A DNA stretch of 64,000 nt, from positions 1 to 64,000 of the forward strand of contig JAAWDY010000016.1 in the NCBI GenBank assembly GCA_022793995.1, written 5' to 3'. Source of the DNA: Coprococcus sp. Lineage in GTDB: Bacteria; Bacillota; Clostridia; Lachnospirales; Lachnospiraceae. The notes below the pieces were generated by a model that was given only the letters and a program-made list of their open reading frames with translations, did not search any database and was not told the origin of the DNA. This document shows positions 18,328 through 27,606 of the stretch, piece after piece; position 1 is the first letter of the stretch, and each line of letters opens with the position of its first letter. A program made the translations under genes and the position numbers.

Positions 18328-19023
18328 ATGAAAAGAGTTCTTTTAAAGTTAAGCGGGGAAGCCTTGGCAGGCGATAGAAAGACTGGTTTTGACGAAGCGA
18401 CTTGTATCGGGGTAGCAAAACAGGTCAAGCAGATCGTAGATCAGGGGGTTCAGGTCGCGGTCGTTACCGGGGGCGGCAACTTTTGGAGAGGAAGGACAAG
18501 CGAGACGATAGACCGGACGAAGGCGGATCAGATCGGGATGCTTGCCACGGTTATGAACTGCATTTACGTCTCGGATATTTTCCGGCATGTCGGGATGAGG
18601 ACGGAGGTGTTTACCCCGTTTGTATGCGGCGCATTTACCACACTGTTTTCCAAGGACGCGGCAGTGGAGGCGCTCGGCGCAGGGAAGGTGGTTTTCTTTG
18701 CGGGCGGTACGGGACATCCGTACTTTTCGACGGACACGGGAGCCATTCTCAGGGCGGTTGAGATCGAGGCGGACGCGATGTTGTTGGCGAAGGCAATCGA
18801 CGGAATCTACGACAGTGATCCGAAGGAGAATCCGAATGCGAAGAAGTTCGACGAGATTTCCATACAGGAAGTCATTGACAGGAAGCTAAGGGCTGTGGAT
18901 TTGACAGCCTCTATTATGTGCCTGGAGAATCGGATGCCGATGCTTGTGTTCGGGCTGAATGAAAAGAACAGTATTGTTGAGACTATAAGCGGAACCTTTA
19001 CCGGAACGAAAGTGACTGTGTAG
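18328..19023 (+). CDS. pyrH: UMP kinase
   Basis: Phosphorylates UMP to UDP and supplies pyrimidine nucleotides. The 231-residue bacterial-type enzyme of the amino-acid kinase fold has the N-terminal KLSGEAL, VVTGGGNFWRG near residue 46 and AGGTGHPYFSTDT near 130, all intact. The order pyrH-frr-uppS-cdsA-dxr-rseP is one of the most conserved in bacteria and supports the call. Some Firmicutes place tsf before pyrH; here a DMT exporter gene precedes it. Confidence 0.96.
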   Translation: MKRVLLKLSGEALAGDRKTGFDEATCIGVAKQVKQIVDQGVQVAVVTGGGNFWRGRTSETIDRTKADQIGMLATVMNCIYVSDIFRHVGMRTEVFTPFVCGAFTTLFSKDAAVEALGAGKVVFFAGGTGHPYFSTDTGAILRAVEIEADAMLLAKAIDGIYDSDPKENPNAKKFDEISIQEVIDRKLRAVDLTASIMCLENRMPMLVFGLNEKNSIVETISGTFTGTKVTV

Positions 19024-19050
19024 GGACGCTGGGATAGAGGAGGTAACATG

Positions 19051-19602
19051 ATGAATGAAAGGTTAAATGTATACGAGGACAAGATGCAGAAGACCATGAA
19101 GAATCTGGATGAGGAGCTTGCTTCCATCCGTGCGGGGCGCGCCAACCCGAATATTCTGAATAAGTTGACGGTCGATTATTATGGGTCGCCGACGCCGATT
19201 CAGCAGGTTGCGAATATCTCGGTTCCGGAAGCACGGATGATTCAGATCCAGCCGTGGGAGAAGAAGGTCATCCGGGATATTGAGAGGGCAATCCAGATGT
19301 CCGACATTGGTATCAACCCGACGAACGACGGCTCAGTTATCCGTCTTGTGTTCCCGGAACTGACGGAGGAACGCAGAAAAGAGCTGGTAAAGGACGTCAA
19401 GAAAAAAGGGGAAGCGGCAAAGGTTGCAGTGCGCAATATCCGCCGCGACGGGAACGATTCTTTCAAGAAACTGAAGGGAACGGATATTTCAGAGGATGAG
19501 ATTAAAGATATGGAGAGCGACTTGCAGAAGCTGACTGACAAATACATTAAAGAAGTAGATAAGCTGGTGGAAGGCAAGTCGAAAGAGGTAATGACCGTAT
19601 AG
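19051..19602 (+). CDS. frr: ribosome recycling factor
   Basis: Releases ribosomes from mRNA after termination, together with EF-G. The protein is 183 residues. Typical motifs are LASIRAGRANPNIL, the YYGSPTPIQQVA loop, and VRNIRRDGND with the helical C-terminus. Two ATG codons (19048 and 19051) are adjacent. AGGAGG at 19038-19043 is better spaced for the second. It lies 27 bases after pyrH. Confidence 0.96.
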   Translation: MNERLNVYEDKMQKTMKNLDEELASIRAGRANPNILNKLTVDYYGSPTPIQQVANISVPEARMIQIQPWEKKVIRDIERAIQMSDIGINPTNDGSVIRLVFPELTEERRKELVKDVKKKGEAAKVAVRNIRRDGNDSFKKLKGTDISEDEIKDMESDLQKLTDKYIKEVDKLVEGKSKEVMTV

Positions 19603-19648
19603 GATATCGTAAAGTTAGGGATACCGTGCGGCGAAGGATGATAACAGG

Positions 19649-19681
19649 GAGGGGCAGCATGGTTTTGCGCCCCTCTTTTTT
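19649..19681 (+). terminator. intrinsic terminator after frr
   Basis: The stem gaggggc (19649-19655) and gcccctc (19669-19675) is followed by six T. It divides the pyrH-frr unit from uppS, so the envelope genes may be partly uncoupled or need read-through. Confidence 0.75.
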
Positions 19682-19742
19682 GCGAAGCAGCCATACCGGA
19701 TTGAATTACAGAGATTATTTCATAATAAAAGAAGGTGGATTT

Positions 19743-20462
19743 ATGAATGTACCGCAGCATATTGCGATTATATTGGATGGAAACGGGAGATGGGCGAAGG
19801 CAAAGGGAATGCCGAGGAACTATGGGCACGCCCAGGGAAGTAAGAATGTCGAACGGATTTGCGAGGACGCCTACAAGATGGGAGTCAAGTACCTGACAGT
19901 GTACGCTTTTTCCACGGAGAATTGGAGCCGTCCCAAAGGAGAGGTGGACGCTCTGATGACTTTACTGCGTAATTATATGAAAACCTGCCTGAGGACGGCT
20001 GAAAAGAACCGGATGCGGGTGCGGGTGATCGGGGATATAACCCGTCTGGATGCGGATATTCAGAAACGAATACGGGAACTCGAGGAAGCGTCAAAGAATA
20101 ACGATGGACTGAATTTCCAGATCGCGATCAATTACGGGAGCCGGGACGAGATGGTGCGTGCGATGCAGCGGATGGCAAGGGACTGCGAGGAAGGGCGCCT
20201 CAGATCCAGCGATATCACGGAGGAGAAGTTTGAGTCGTATCTGGATACTTACGGAATCCCGGATCCGGATCTTCTGATCCGGACCAGCGGGGAAATGCGA
20301 CTTTCCAATTATCTTCTGTGGCAGCTTGCCTATACGGAATTTTACTTTACAGAGGTTCCCTGGCCGGATTTTACAAAAGAAGAATTAGAAAAAGCAATCT
20401 GGCAATATAATAATAGGGAGAGACGTTACGGAAAGATAAAGGAGGAACTGGAGCATGTTTAA
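19743..20462 (+). CDS. uppS: undecaprenyl (polyprenyl) diphosphate synthase
   Basis: Makes the C55 lipid carrier for peptidoglycan by adding isopentenyl units in cis. The protein is 239 residues from the ATG at 19743, which has GAAGGTGG upstream. A longer in-frame reading from 19626 would add 39 residues and would run through the terminator hairpin, so it is rejected. The catalytic motif LDGNGRWAKAKG is near residue 12, and the C-terminal signature RTSGEMRLSNYLLWQ is complete. It overlaps cdsA by eight bases. Confidence 0.95.
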   Translation: MNVPQHIAIILDGNGRWAKAKGMPRNYGHAQGSKNVERICEDAYKMGVKYLTVYAFSTENWSRPKGEVDALMTLLRNYMKTCLRTAEKNRMRVRVIGDITRLDADIQKRIRELEEASKNNDGLNFQIAINYGSRDEMVRAMQRMARDCEEGRLRSSDITEEKFESYLDTYGIPDPDLLIRTSGEMRLSNYLLWQLAYTEFYFTEVPWPDFTKEELEKAIWQYNNRERRYGKIKEELEHV

Positions 20463-21252
20463 AACCAGGCTTATCAGCGGTATCTTGTTAGTTATAGTTG
20501 CGTTTGCCACTATTTTTTACGGCGGGGACGTCCTGTTCGCCACTCTTCTTGCGGTCAGCCTGATTGGGCTTATGGAGCTCTACCGAGCTGTTCAAATCGA
20601 GAAAAGCTTTCTGGGAGCCGTCGGATATCTGGGGGTGGCGGTTTACTATGCCTTGCTTCGTTTTGACAGAAAGGAAAATATTCTGATGCTGGCGATTCTG
20701 CTTCTGGTGGCGATAATGGCAGTGTACGTGTTTTCCTTTCCGAAATACGTTTCCGAGCAGGTGACGACGGCGTTTTTCGGAGTGTTCTATGTTGCGGTCA
20801 TGCTTTCGTATATTTACCAGACCAGGCTTCTTGACGAGGGGCTGTATCTGGTGGGGCTTGTCTTTCTATGTTCCTGGGGATGCGATACCTGCGCCTACTG
20901 TGTGGGAGTCCTGATCGGGAAACATAAGATGGCGCCCAGACTTAGCCCGAAGAAATCAGTGGAGGGAGCCGTAGGCGGCCTATTGGGTGCGGCGCTATTG
21001 GGCGCTTTGTACGCACTTGCCATCCGCAAGTGGGGAGGAGCAAACGCAAGGTGGGAGATCTACGCCCTGATCTGTTTTGTGGGGGGAATGATTTCCATGG
21101 TAGGTGATCTGGCGGCGTCTGCTATCAAGCGGAACCACGACATCAAGGACTATGGGAAGCTGATTCCCGGGCACGGAGGAATTCTGGATCGGTTTGACAG
21201 CGTTATTTTTACCGCGCCGGTGATTTACTATCTGGCGTCGGCGATGGCCTGA
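20455..21252 (+). CDS. cdsA: phosphatidate cytidylyltransferase
   Basis: Forms CDP-diacylglycerol from phosphatidic acid and CTP, the branch point of phospholipid synthesis. This 265-residue protein has about eight membrane helices and the C-terminal family signature with KRNHDIKDYG and PGHGGILDRFDS near residues 225-250. It overlaps uppS and is followed by dxr after 16 bases, which is tight operon packing. Confidence 0.94.
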   Translation: MFKTRLISGILLVIVAFATIFYGGDVLFATLLAVSLIGLMELYRAVQIEKSFLGAVGYLGVAVYYALLRFDRKENILMLAILLLVAIMAVYVFSFPKYVSEQVTTAFFGVFYVAVMLSYIYQTRLLDEGLYLVGLVFLCSWGCDTCAYCVGVLIGKHKMAPRLSPKKSVEGAVGGLLGAALLGALYALAIRKWGGANARWEIYALICFVGGMISMVGDLAASAIKRNHDIKDYGKLIPGHGGILDRFDSVIFTAPVIYYLASAMA

Positions 21253-21268
21253 GGAAGGAGAGCGGAAA

Positions 21269-22411
21269 ATGAAGAAGATAGCCATACTGGGGTCGACTGG
21301 CTCGATCGGGACACAGACCTTGGAGGTTGTAAGAGAAAATAAAGATATCGAAGTGGCCGGGATTGCCGCGGGAAGCAATATTCGGCTAATGGAACAGCAG
21401 ATTCGGGAATTTCACCCCCGTATCGCGGCAGTGTGGACCGAGGAGAAGGCAAGAGAGCTGCGGGAGCTGGTTCATGACACGGATGTGAAGGTTACAAGCG
21501 GTATGGATGGTCTTTTGGAGCTTGCGTCCATGGAGGAGAGCGAGATTCTTGTGACCGCGATCGTGGGTATGATCGGGATCCGTCCGACAATTGCCGCGAT
21601 TGAGGCGGGAAAGGATATTGCGCTTGCCAATAAAGAGACATTGGTGACAGCCGGGCATATTATCATGCCGCTTGCAGAAAAAATGGGAGTAAAGATCTTG
21701 CCGGTGGACAGCGAACACAGCGCCATCTTTCAGTCCCTTGGCAAAAGCCCAACAAAGGAAGTCCATAAAATCCTTTTGACAGCGTCAGGAGGTCCTTTCC
21801 GGGGAAAGAAGAAGGAGGAGCTTTGTGATATTCGGGTGGAGGACGCCCTGAAGCATCCGAACTGGGTGATGGGGAGGAAAATCACCATTGATTCCTCAAC
21901 CATGGTAAACAAAGGACTGGAAGTTATGGAAGCGAGATGGCTCTTCAAAGTGAAGATCGATGATGTGCAGGTCGTGGTGCAGCCGCAGAGTGTGATTCAC
22001 TCTATGGTAGAATTTGTGGACGGCGCGGTGATCGCGCAGCTCGGGACACCGGACATGAAGCTTCCGATTCAGTACGCGCTGTATTATCCGATGAGGAGAT
22101 ACCTTCCCGGGGAAAGAGTGGATTTCTGGAAGATCGGGCGTCTTGATTTTGAGGAGCCGGATATGGAGACTTTCTATGGACTTAAGCTTGCATATGAGGC
22201 GGGGCGAAAGGGAGGAACCCTTCCTACGGTCTTTAACGCCGCGAACGAGATGGCGGTCGGCCTTTTCCTGGATCGTAAAATATCCTACCCGGAGATTACA
22301 GAGACGATTGAGGACTGCATGAGGGTGCACCGGACGATCCCGGATCCTACGGTGGAGCAGATATTGGATACAGAAGCGGCGACATATGAAAGAATTCAAA
22401 GCAGGAGGTAA
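21269..22411 (+). CDS. dxr: 1-deoxy-D-xylulose 5-phosphate reductoisomerase
   Basis: Second step of the MEP isoprenoid pathway, reducing DXP to MEP with NADPH. The 380-residue enzyme has the N-terminal dinucleotide motif LGSTGSIG, LANKETLVTAG near residue 120 and the metal/substrate motif PVDSEHSAIFQ near 149. It supplies precursors used by the adjacent uppS product. Length is normal. Confidence 0.96.
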   Translation: MKKIAILGSTGSIGTQTLEVVRENKDIEVAGIAAGSNIRLMEQQIREFHPRIAAVWTEEKARELRELVHDTDVKVTSGMDGLLELASMEESEILVTAIVGMIGIRPTIAAIEAGKDIALANKETLVTAGHIIMPLAEKMGVKILPVDSEHSAIFQSLGKSPTKEVHKILLTASGGPFRGKKKEELCDIRVEDALKHPNWVMGRKITIDSSTMVNKGLEVMEARWLFKVKIDDVQVVVQPQSVIHSMVEFVDGAVIAQLGTPDMKLPIQYALYYPMRRYLPGERVDFWKIGRLDFEEPDMETFYGLKLAYEAGRKGGTLPTVFNAANEMAVGLFLDRKISYPEITETIEDCMRVHRTIPDPTVEQILDTEAATYERIQSRR

Positions 22412-22415
22412 CTAG

Positions 22416-23444
22416 ATGGGGATTATCATTGCTCTTTTCATTTTTGGTTTTATTGTATTTTTCCATGAGCTGGGACATTTTATTCTGGCGAGGGTAAATG
22501 GGATCGACGTAAGCGAGTTCTGGATCGGGATGGGACCGACTCTCTGGCACAAGAAAGTAGGGAACACGGACTACTGTCTGAAATTGTTTCCGATTGGCGG
22601 AGCCTGCCTGATGGGAGAAGACGAGGCGGAAGATGAGACGGAAGGGAATTTTAACAGCAAGTCGCCGCTCAGAAGAGTATCGGTCATTGTCGCGGGACCT
22701 GTTTTTAACTTTATCCTTGCCTTTTTGTGCGCTATTGTTTTTATCGGTTTGGTCGGGATCGATAAGCCGTATCTTAGTGGGGTGACGGAAGGTTCCCCAG
22801 CCGAAAGCGCGGGTCTTAGAGCCGGTGATGAAATCGTGGCCCTGAACGGCAAAAACGTCCACATTTTCCGCGAGATCTCCATGTACAACCAACTGCATCA
22901 GGGAGAAGCAGTGGAAGTCACTTATGAGCGGGACGGAACGCGAAAGACGGTTGTCGTGGAGCCAAGAGCGGATGAAACCGGGTATTATATGATGGGAATT
23001 GCAAGTTCGGGCTATGAAAAAGGAAATATCCTGGAGATGATATCATACGGTGCCTATGAAGTGAAATATTGGATCAGTTATACGATCGAGGGTTTGGGGC
23101 AGCTTCTAACTGGAAAGGTAGGAGCAGACCAGCTCTCCGGTCCGGTAGGCGTCGTGGACGTTGTCCGTACCACCTATGAGGAAAGCGCGGAGGGCGGAGC
23201 ACTTTTAGTGTTCCTCAATATGCTTAGGATTGCAATTTTGATCTCCGCAAATCTCGGGGTTATGAATCTGCTCCCGATCCCGGCATTGGACGGAGGGCGG
23301 TTGATGTTTCTTTTGGTAGAATTGGTGAGGGGAAAACGAGTGCCGCCGGAAAAGGAAGGCTACGTTCATCTGGCGGGGATGATTCTGCTTTTAGGGCTGA
23401 TGGTATTCGTTATGTTTAATGATATCCGCCGGCTGTTTATGTAA
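22416..23444 (+). CDS. rseP: RIP zinc metalloprotease RseP
   Basis: Site-2-type intramembrane protease that cuts membrane-bound regulators. In 342 residues it has the HEXXH zinc site at residues 17-21 (FFHELGH) in the first helix, a central PDZ domain (about 120-195, with SPAESAGLRAGDEI), and the second catalytic motif PALDGGR in a C-terminal helix. The start is four bases after dxr. No anti-sigma factor gene is next to it in this window. Confidence 0.93.
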   Translation: MGIIIALFIFGFIVFFHELGHFILARVNGIDVSEFWIGMGPTLWHKKVGNTDYCLKLFPIGGACLMGEDEAEDETEGNFNSKSPLRRVSVIVAGPVFNFILAFLCAIVFIGLVGIDKPYLSGVTEGSPAESAGLRAGDEIVALNGKNVHIFREISMYNQLHQGEAVEVTYERDGTRKTVVVEPRADETGYYMMGIASSGYEKGNILEMISYGAYEVKYWISYTIEGLGQLLTGKVGADQLSGPVGVVDVVRTTYEESAEGGALLVFLNMLRIAILISANLGVMNLLPIPALDGGRLMFLLVELVRGKRVPPEKEGYVHLAGMILLLGLMVFVMFNDIRRLFM

Positions 23445-23462
23445 GGGATTGGGAGGTCGGAC

Positions 23463-23966
23463 ATGAGGGAAAAGCTTACGAAAAGCGATGTAAAGAAAAT
23501 CCAGGAAGAGATCGATCACAGAAAGCTTGTGGTGCGCAAGCAGGCGATTGAGGAAGTAAAAGAGACCCGTGCGCATGGAGACTTAAGTGAAAATTTTGAG
23601 TATCATGCGGCGAAACAATTTAAAAATAAAAATGAAAGTCGGATCCGCTATCTGGAAAAGATGCTGAAAACGGCGGTGATCGTATCCGATAAGTCGGAGG
23701 AGGGAGTCGCAGGAATCAATAACCGCATTACTGTGTACTTCCCGGAGGACGATGAGGAGGAGACATACAAACTCGTGACTTCCATCAGAGGAAATTCTCT
23801 GAACGGCTATATCAGTACAGAGTCCCCCCTTGGGAAAGCAATCTTCGGACATCGGGCGGGCGATACCGTGGAAGTGAAAGTGAGCGAGAAGGTTGCTTAT
23901 GAAGTAGAGATAAGAAAAGTGGAAAATACTACGGATGATGAAGAGGACAGGATCCGGGGATATTAA
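23463..23966 (+). CDS. greA: GreA/GreB-family transcription elongation factor
   Basis: Rescues backtracked RNA polymerase by stimulating transcript cleavage. The 167-residue protein has an N-terminal coiled coil (about residues 8-75) with the tip region GDLSENFEYHAAK that carries the acidic residues, and a C-terminal FKBP-like domain with STESPLGKAIFGHRAGD. It is slightly longer than E. coli GreA (158). In related genomes ispG and polC often follow rseP; neither is here. It converges on a minus-strand gene with only two bases between the stops and no terminator. Confidence 0.88.
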   Translation: MREKLTKSDVKKIQEEIDHRKLVVRKQAIEEVKETRAHGDLSENFEYHAAKQFKNKNESRIRYLEKMLKTAVIVSDKSEEGVAGINNRITVYFPEDDEEETYKLVTSIRGNSLNGYISTESPLGKAIFGHRAGDTVEVKVSEKVAYEVEIRKVENTTDDEEDRIRGY

Positions 23967-23968
23967 AA

Positions 23969-24643
23969 TCATGTTTCAGACCATGAAGCAAAGATCATGG
24001 GGCAAAGCCTCTGGATTAGATACCACAGCAGATACAGGACAGAGGCGCCGAGTACGGTTCCAGCAAGATAGGAGGCAATCCCGGCAGAATTGCCAAATTG
24101 ATCTGTGATACGGCGGAAAAAGACCTGGTTCATCCGGAAAACAGGATTGATATAGAACATATTGATACTCCCAAAGAAAGAAATAATCCAGTTCAAAAAT
24201 GTGGCGGCAAGGCAGCAGACGCCGTAAAGTAAAGAGGCATAAAAGAACAGCCTGATAGATAGCCGAGTGTTCCGGAGTAACATGACGCCGGAAATGATTC
24301 CAACGGCGATCAGAAGGAGATGCCAGAGATAGGAATGGATCGTCAGGATAGCAAGGGGATAATGCATTCCGCTGGTGTCAAAGAACACGGCGACGCCGCC
24401 CAAAAGACTGTAAGTCATAAAAAAAACCAGAAGAACTCGGCGGGCCAAGGTGGATTTCAGATGCCGGTAGAGCGGAAGAAGATACATGGGCACGCTGCAG
24501 AGCTGGAAAGGGAAATACCACCAGTCATAGCGGCCGTCTCCTACCATAAAGGTCAAAAGAAGCTGTTTTATAAATTCACTTATAAGCATAGCACTGCCAA
24601 GATAGAAGAAAAGGGATTCCACTTTTTTCATGGCGCGTTGCAT
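23969..24643 (-). CDS. YwaF/TIGR02206-like integral membrane protein
   Basis: A hydrophobic protein of 224 residues with about seven predicted membrane helices. The WYFPFQLCSVPMYLLPL stretch resembles the YwaF/TMEM164-type family of unknown function. A full AGGAGG (24645-24650, minus strand) lies almost against the ATG at 24643 and 13 bases before the ATG at 24631, so the start is one of these two. A longer frame to 24685 would run into promoter-like sequence. No function can be given. It is transcribed against greA. Confidence 0.55.
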   Translation of the reverse strand: MQRAMKKVESLFFYLGSAMLISEFIKQLLLTFMVGDGRYDWWYFPFQLCSVPMYLLPLYRHLKSTLARRVLLVFFMTYSLLGGVAVFFDTSGMHYPLAILTIHSYLWHLLLIAVGIISGVMLLRNTRLSIRLFFYASLLYGVCCLAATFLNWIISFFGSINMFYINPVFRMNQVFFRRITDQFGNSAGIASYLAGTVLGASVLYLLWYLIQRLCPMIFASWSET

Positions 24644-24709
24644 GCCTCCTTCCTGGGGATATAGTCCTAGTATAGCATACCGCAAAATATGCCATACCGT
24701 AAAGCGTTT

Positions 24710-24742
24710 AGGAAGAAAAATAAATTTCTTCCTTGCTTTTTA
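24710..24742 (+). terminator. intrinsic terminator-like hairpin
   Basis: aggaagaaa (24710-24718) pairs perfectly with tttcttcct (24725-24733), followed by gctttttatt. It faces the plus strand and sits upstream of the minus-strand membrane gene, so it would stop plus-strand read-through before the HipA-like remnant. Confidence 0.6.
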
Positions 24743-24799
24743 TTATGAGACGATTGTGCTATACTATGTAAAACAGCAGAAAGTTAAGAGAATATATCC

Positions 24800-25631
24800 A
24801 TGATAAAAAAAGAACAGTATGCCCGAAACGATGATCCCATAACCTCAGCTTTATACGTGTTAAAACATAAGGATCTGGATGTGGCGATGGTTCAAATCGA
24901 CAGAAGAACCGGGAAAATAGAATATATACTGGAAGTGTATCTGCCGGAGGAGATTCCCGTCGGATGTAGCGCAGATGGCAAAGGACTCGATGAATGTTGG
25001 GAGATGCGTGCGATTCCGAAGAGCGCATCTAGAGGGAAAGGAAGTTCCATGTTCTTTGAACCCGTTGTTCACTTCAGAAGAATTGGAGTTTATCCCAGCA
25101 TATCAGTTGATAAAGAATTATAAGATTCCCAATGAGATTTCCGTATATGAATCACTAATAGGGCAGGCGGCGATGCTGGGAATAGATGCCCGAGAGGTCC
25201 GCAGACAACTGGAATATACGATTATGACGGACTTTGTCATTACCAACACAGACAGGCATTTCAATAATTTTGGATTTTTGTACCATCCGGCAAGACATGA
25301 GATCGTCGGTATGGCGCCTGTTTTTGACTCTGGAAACGCATTGTTTTATGACAGAGAGATCATCCCAAATAAAAGGAATCTGCTGAATATTGCCGTTCAT
25401 TCTTTTAGCAGGAAAGAAATGCGGATGCTTCGCTATGTTCGGCAAAGTGACATAATAGACCTGGAAAAATTGGAGGATTTCCCATCGGAGGTGGAAGAAA
25501 TACTTATTTCCCATACAGAAATGCCAAAAAGCAGAGCGAAACGTATTGCGGGGACTGTGAAACAGAAATTGGAATACCTTACATTATTCCAACAGGGGAA
25601 GAAGATTTGGAAGCAGGAAAATTATTGGTAG
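24800..25631 (+). pseudogene. decayed HipA-like kinase (internal deletion and frameshift)
   Basis: Two frames together resemble a HipA-like protein. Frame one (24800 to about 25060) gives the N-terminal segment with YVLKHKDLDVAMVQID and WEMRAIPKS. Frame two, shifted by one base, continues from about 25058 to 25631 with FIPAYQLIKNYK, the kinase catalytic loop TDFVITNTDRHFNNFG and the metal-binding-like FDSGNALF. The ATP-binding N-lobe that should lie between them is missing, so roughly 100 or more residues seem deleted as well as the frame being broken. No HipB-type antitoxin gene is adjacent. A second, truncated but translated protein from frame two cannot be excluded. Confidence 0.65.
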
Positions 25632-25639
25632 GGGGGCTT

Positions 25640-25930
25640 ATGGAAACGATCAAAATAAAACGTGAGGGGAATCTCATTGTATTGGGGGAATCTCCCCAGC
25701 TCATCGTGGATCTGCAGACACAGAGGAACTTTATCAAAACGCACGAAGAGGCAATTCCCTATCGAAGAAAAGTAGAGTTCAGCGACGATTTGCTTGCCGG
25801 GAAAAGGAAGCAGGTGATGGATACGGCCGTGCGCTATTATTATCGTCAGGCATGCGAAGTGGTGGAAGGAATCAAGGTGGCAGGGGCGTACCGGGCGAAG
25901 ATAAACACTACGGTGAGGGAAGTAAAATAA
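25640..25930 (+). CDS. small protein of unknown function
   Basis: I do not recognise this 96-residue protein. It is charged and soluble, without a signal peptide or membrane segment, and contains VDLQTQRNFIKTHEE and a basic VRYYYRQACE segment. Its ATG at 25640 follows a GGGGGG stretch and lies eight bases after the HipA-like stop, so it was probably part of the same transcript. It could be a partner of that gene, but no DNA-binding motif is clear. Confidence 0.5.
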   Translation: METIKIKREGNLIVLGESPQLIVDLQTQRNFIKTHEEAIPYRRKVEFSDDLLAGKRKQVMDTAVRYYYRQACEVVEGIKVAGAYRAKINTTVREVK

Positions 25931-26014
25931 TAGAATATTCGGGCAGGCGGCCGGTTTCGGCATGTATCTCAGAGAGTGCGGCCAGCTGAAATCGGATATC
26001 AAAGGATTATGTAG

Positions 26015-26040
26015 CAGGAGGTGCGTTTTTGCATCTCCTG
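26015..26040. terminator. hairpin between convergent genes
   Basis: caggaggtgc (26015-26024) pairs with gcatctcctg (26031-26040) with one G-U pair and a six-base loop. It lies between the plus-strand small gene and the minus-strand permease stop and probably serves both directions, although the T runs are weak. Confidence 0.5.
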
Positions 26041-26048
26041 TCCGCGTT

Positions 26049-26846
26049 TTAAAATCGGCGCAGATACCATTTCTCAATACTCCCGATCAAGGCATAGAGA
26101 GCCATAGCGATCAGACACAGAATGCAGATGCTCATGAGCAGCCAGTCAAGTTTGAATACCTGGCTTCCGTAGATGATCATGTATCCCAGCCCTTCTCGTC
26201 CGCCGATAAATTCTCCGATCACCACGCCGACCAGGCAAAGTCCGATATTGACCTTCATGGTGCTGATGATAGCGGGAACACAGCTTGGAATGACGACCTT
26301 TGTCAGGGCATGGAAACGGTTGCCATGCAGTGTGTAGATAAGCGTAAGCTTATCCGGGTCCACTGTCATAAAACTGGCATAGAGGTTCAGGATACTTCCA
26401 AAAATGGCGACGGACATACCAGCCACAATGATCGTTGTACGATTCGCACCCAGCCATACAATAAGAAGCGGGGCCAGAGCAGACTTGGGCAGGCTGTTCA
26501 GTACCACAAGATATGGATCCAGTATCTCGGACAAACGTTCACTGAACCACAGCAGTATGGCGGCAAGAAGGCTGAAAAGGATTACAAGCGCAAAGCTGGT
26601 GAGCGTCTCAAAAAGAGTGACGCCGACATGGAGGAAAATACTCCGGTCCATTACCATTCCCCAGAAACAGAGGGCGATTTTTGACGGACTGCTAAAAATG
26701 AAGGAATCGATGATCCCTACATTTGCTGTAAATTCCCACAGGAATAAAAATCCCAGCAGGATAGCCGCCCGGGAGAAGCGGACAATACGTTTATGTTTTT
26801 TGTGCTGATTTAAGTAACGTACCTGGCCTTGGGAAAGTTCATTCAT
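26049..26846 (-). CDS. ABC transporter permease (SsuC/TauC type)
   Basis: A 265-residue permease with about six membrane helices and the cytoplasmic coupling loop around residues 165-200 (NLYASFMTVDPDKL...). The family moves nitrate, sulfonate, taurine or thiamine precursors, always with a separate binding lipoprotein. None is encoded next to it. It overlaps the ATPase gene by eight bases and is translated after it. The substrate is unknown, and no riboswitch was recognised upstream. Confidence 0.85.
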   Translation of the reverse strand: MNELSQGQVRYLNQHKKHKRIVRFSRAAILLGFLFLWEFTANVGIIDSFIFSSPSKIALCFWGMVMDRSIFLHVGVTLFETLTSFALVILFSLLAAILLWFSERLSEILDPYLVVLNSLPKSALAPLLIVWLGANRTTIIVAGMSVAIFGSILNLYASFMTVDPDKLTLIYTLHGNRFHALTKVVIPSCVPAIISTMKVNIGLCLVGVVIGEFIGGREGLGYMIIYGSQVFKLDWLLMSICILCLIAMALYALIGSIEKWYLRRF

Positions 26847-27606
26847 CAGGATTCAGCTCCTTCCATATGAGATTAAAATAATTCTTGAACTCTGGGGCAT
26901 TGCGGCGTTCAAGTGGAGTAAGATGTGGCGTCTCGAAGACGATATTGACGGTCTGGCGTATGGTGGCCGGTCGGTCGGAGAGTACCAAAATCCGGTCGGC
27001 AAGGCTGATCGCTTCGGATAGATCGTGGGTGACTAGGATGGCGGTCTTCTTTTCCTTGCGGATGATCTGCCCGATATCATCCCCCACGTTCAGACGCGTT
27101 TGATAGTCCAGGGCGGAAAAGGGCTCATCCAAGAGAAGAATATCCGGCTCAAGGACCAGGGTCCGGATCAAAGCGGCTCTTTGGCGCATCCCGCCGGAAA
27201 GCTCGGAAGGCTTTGAATCCGCAAAGTGTTCTAGTCCGTAAGCGCCCAGAAGTTCCCTCGCCTTGGCTTTCGCTTTGGCAGTCATCATGTGCTGGATTTC
27301 CAGTCCGAGAAGAACATTGTGATAGACTGTACGCCATTCCAGAAGCTCATCCTTTTGCAGCATGTAGCCGATACTGGTGGAGCTGTCGCGCAGGTATCTT
27401 CCATTTAACTTAATCAGCCCCTTTTCAGGCTCAAGAAGTCCGGCGATCAGATGGAGGAGTGTGGACTTTCCACAGCCGGAAGGACCGACGATGGCAATAA
27501 ACTCCCCCTCTTTGATCGCGAATGAAATGTGTTCTAGCGCCTTTGTCTCGCCTTCCATATTATGGTAGGCATAGTAGATGTCTTTCATTTCCAGTATATA
27601 ATCCAT
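26839..27606 (-). CDS. ABC transporter ATP-binding protein (SsuB/TauB type)
   Basis: A 255-residue ATPase with Walker A GPSGCGKST near residue 39, Q-loop YMLQKDELLEW, signature LSGGMRQRAAL near 135, Walker B ILLLDEPFSALD near 155 and the H-loop VTHDLSEA. It energises the adjacent permease. The pair lacks a substrate-binding gene, so the binding protein must be encoded elsewhere or be lost. The start is the ATG at 27606 with GGAGGA upstream on the minus strand. Confidence 0.9.
   Translation of the reverse strand: MDYILEMKDIYYAYHNMEGETKALEHISFAIKEGEFIAIVGPSGCGKSTLLHLIAGLLEPEKGLIKLNGRYLRDSSTSIGYMLQKDELLEWRTVYHNVLLGLEIQHMMTAKAKAKARELLGAYGLEHFADSKPSELSGGMRQRAALIRTLVLEPDILLLDEPFSALDYQTRLNVGDDIGQIIRKEKKTAILVTHDLSEAISLADRILVLSDRPATIRQTVNIVFETPHLTPLERRNAPEFKNYFNLIWKELNPDE

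Noticed and set aside
25955-26684. Plus-strand frame opposite the permease (240 residues)
   Set aside because: Shadow of the permease and ATPase genes, and composition is atypical for a protein.
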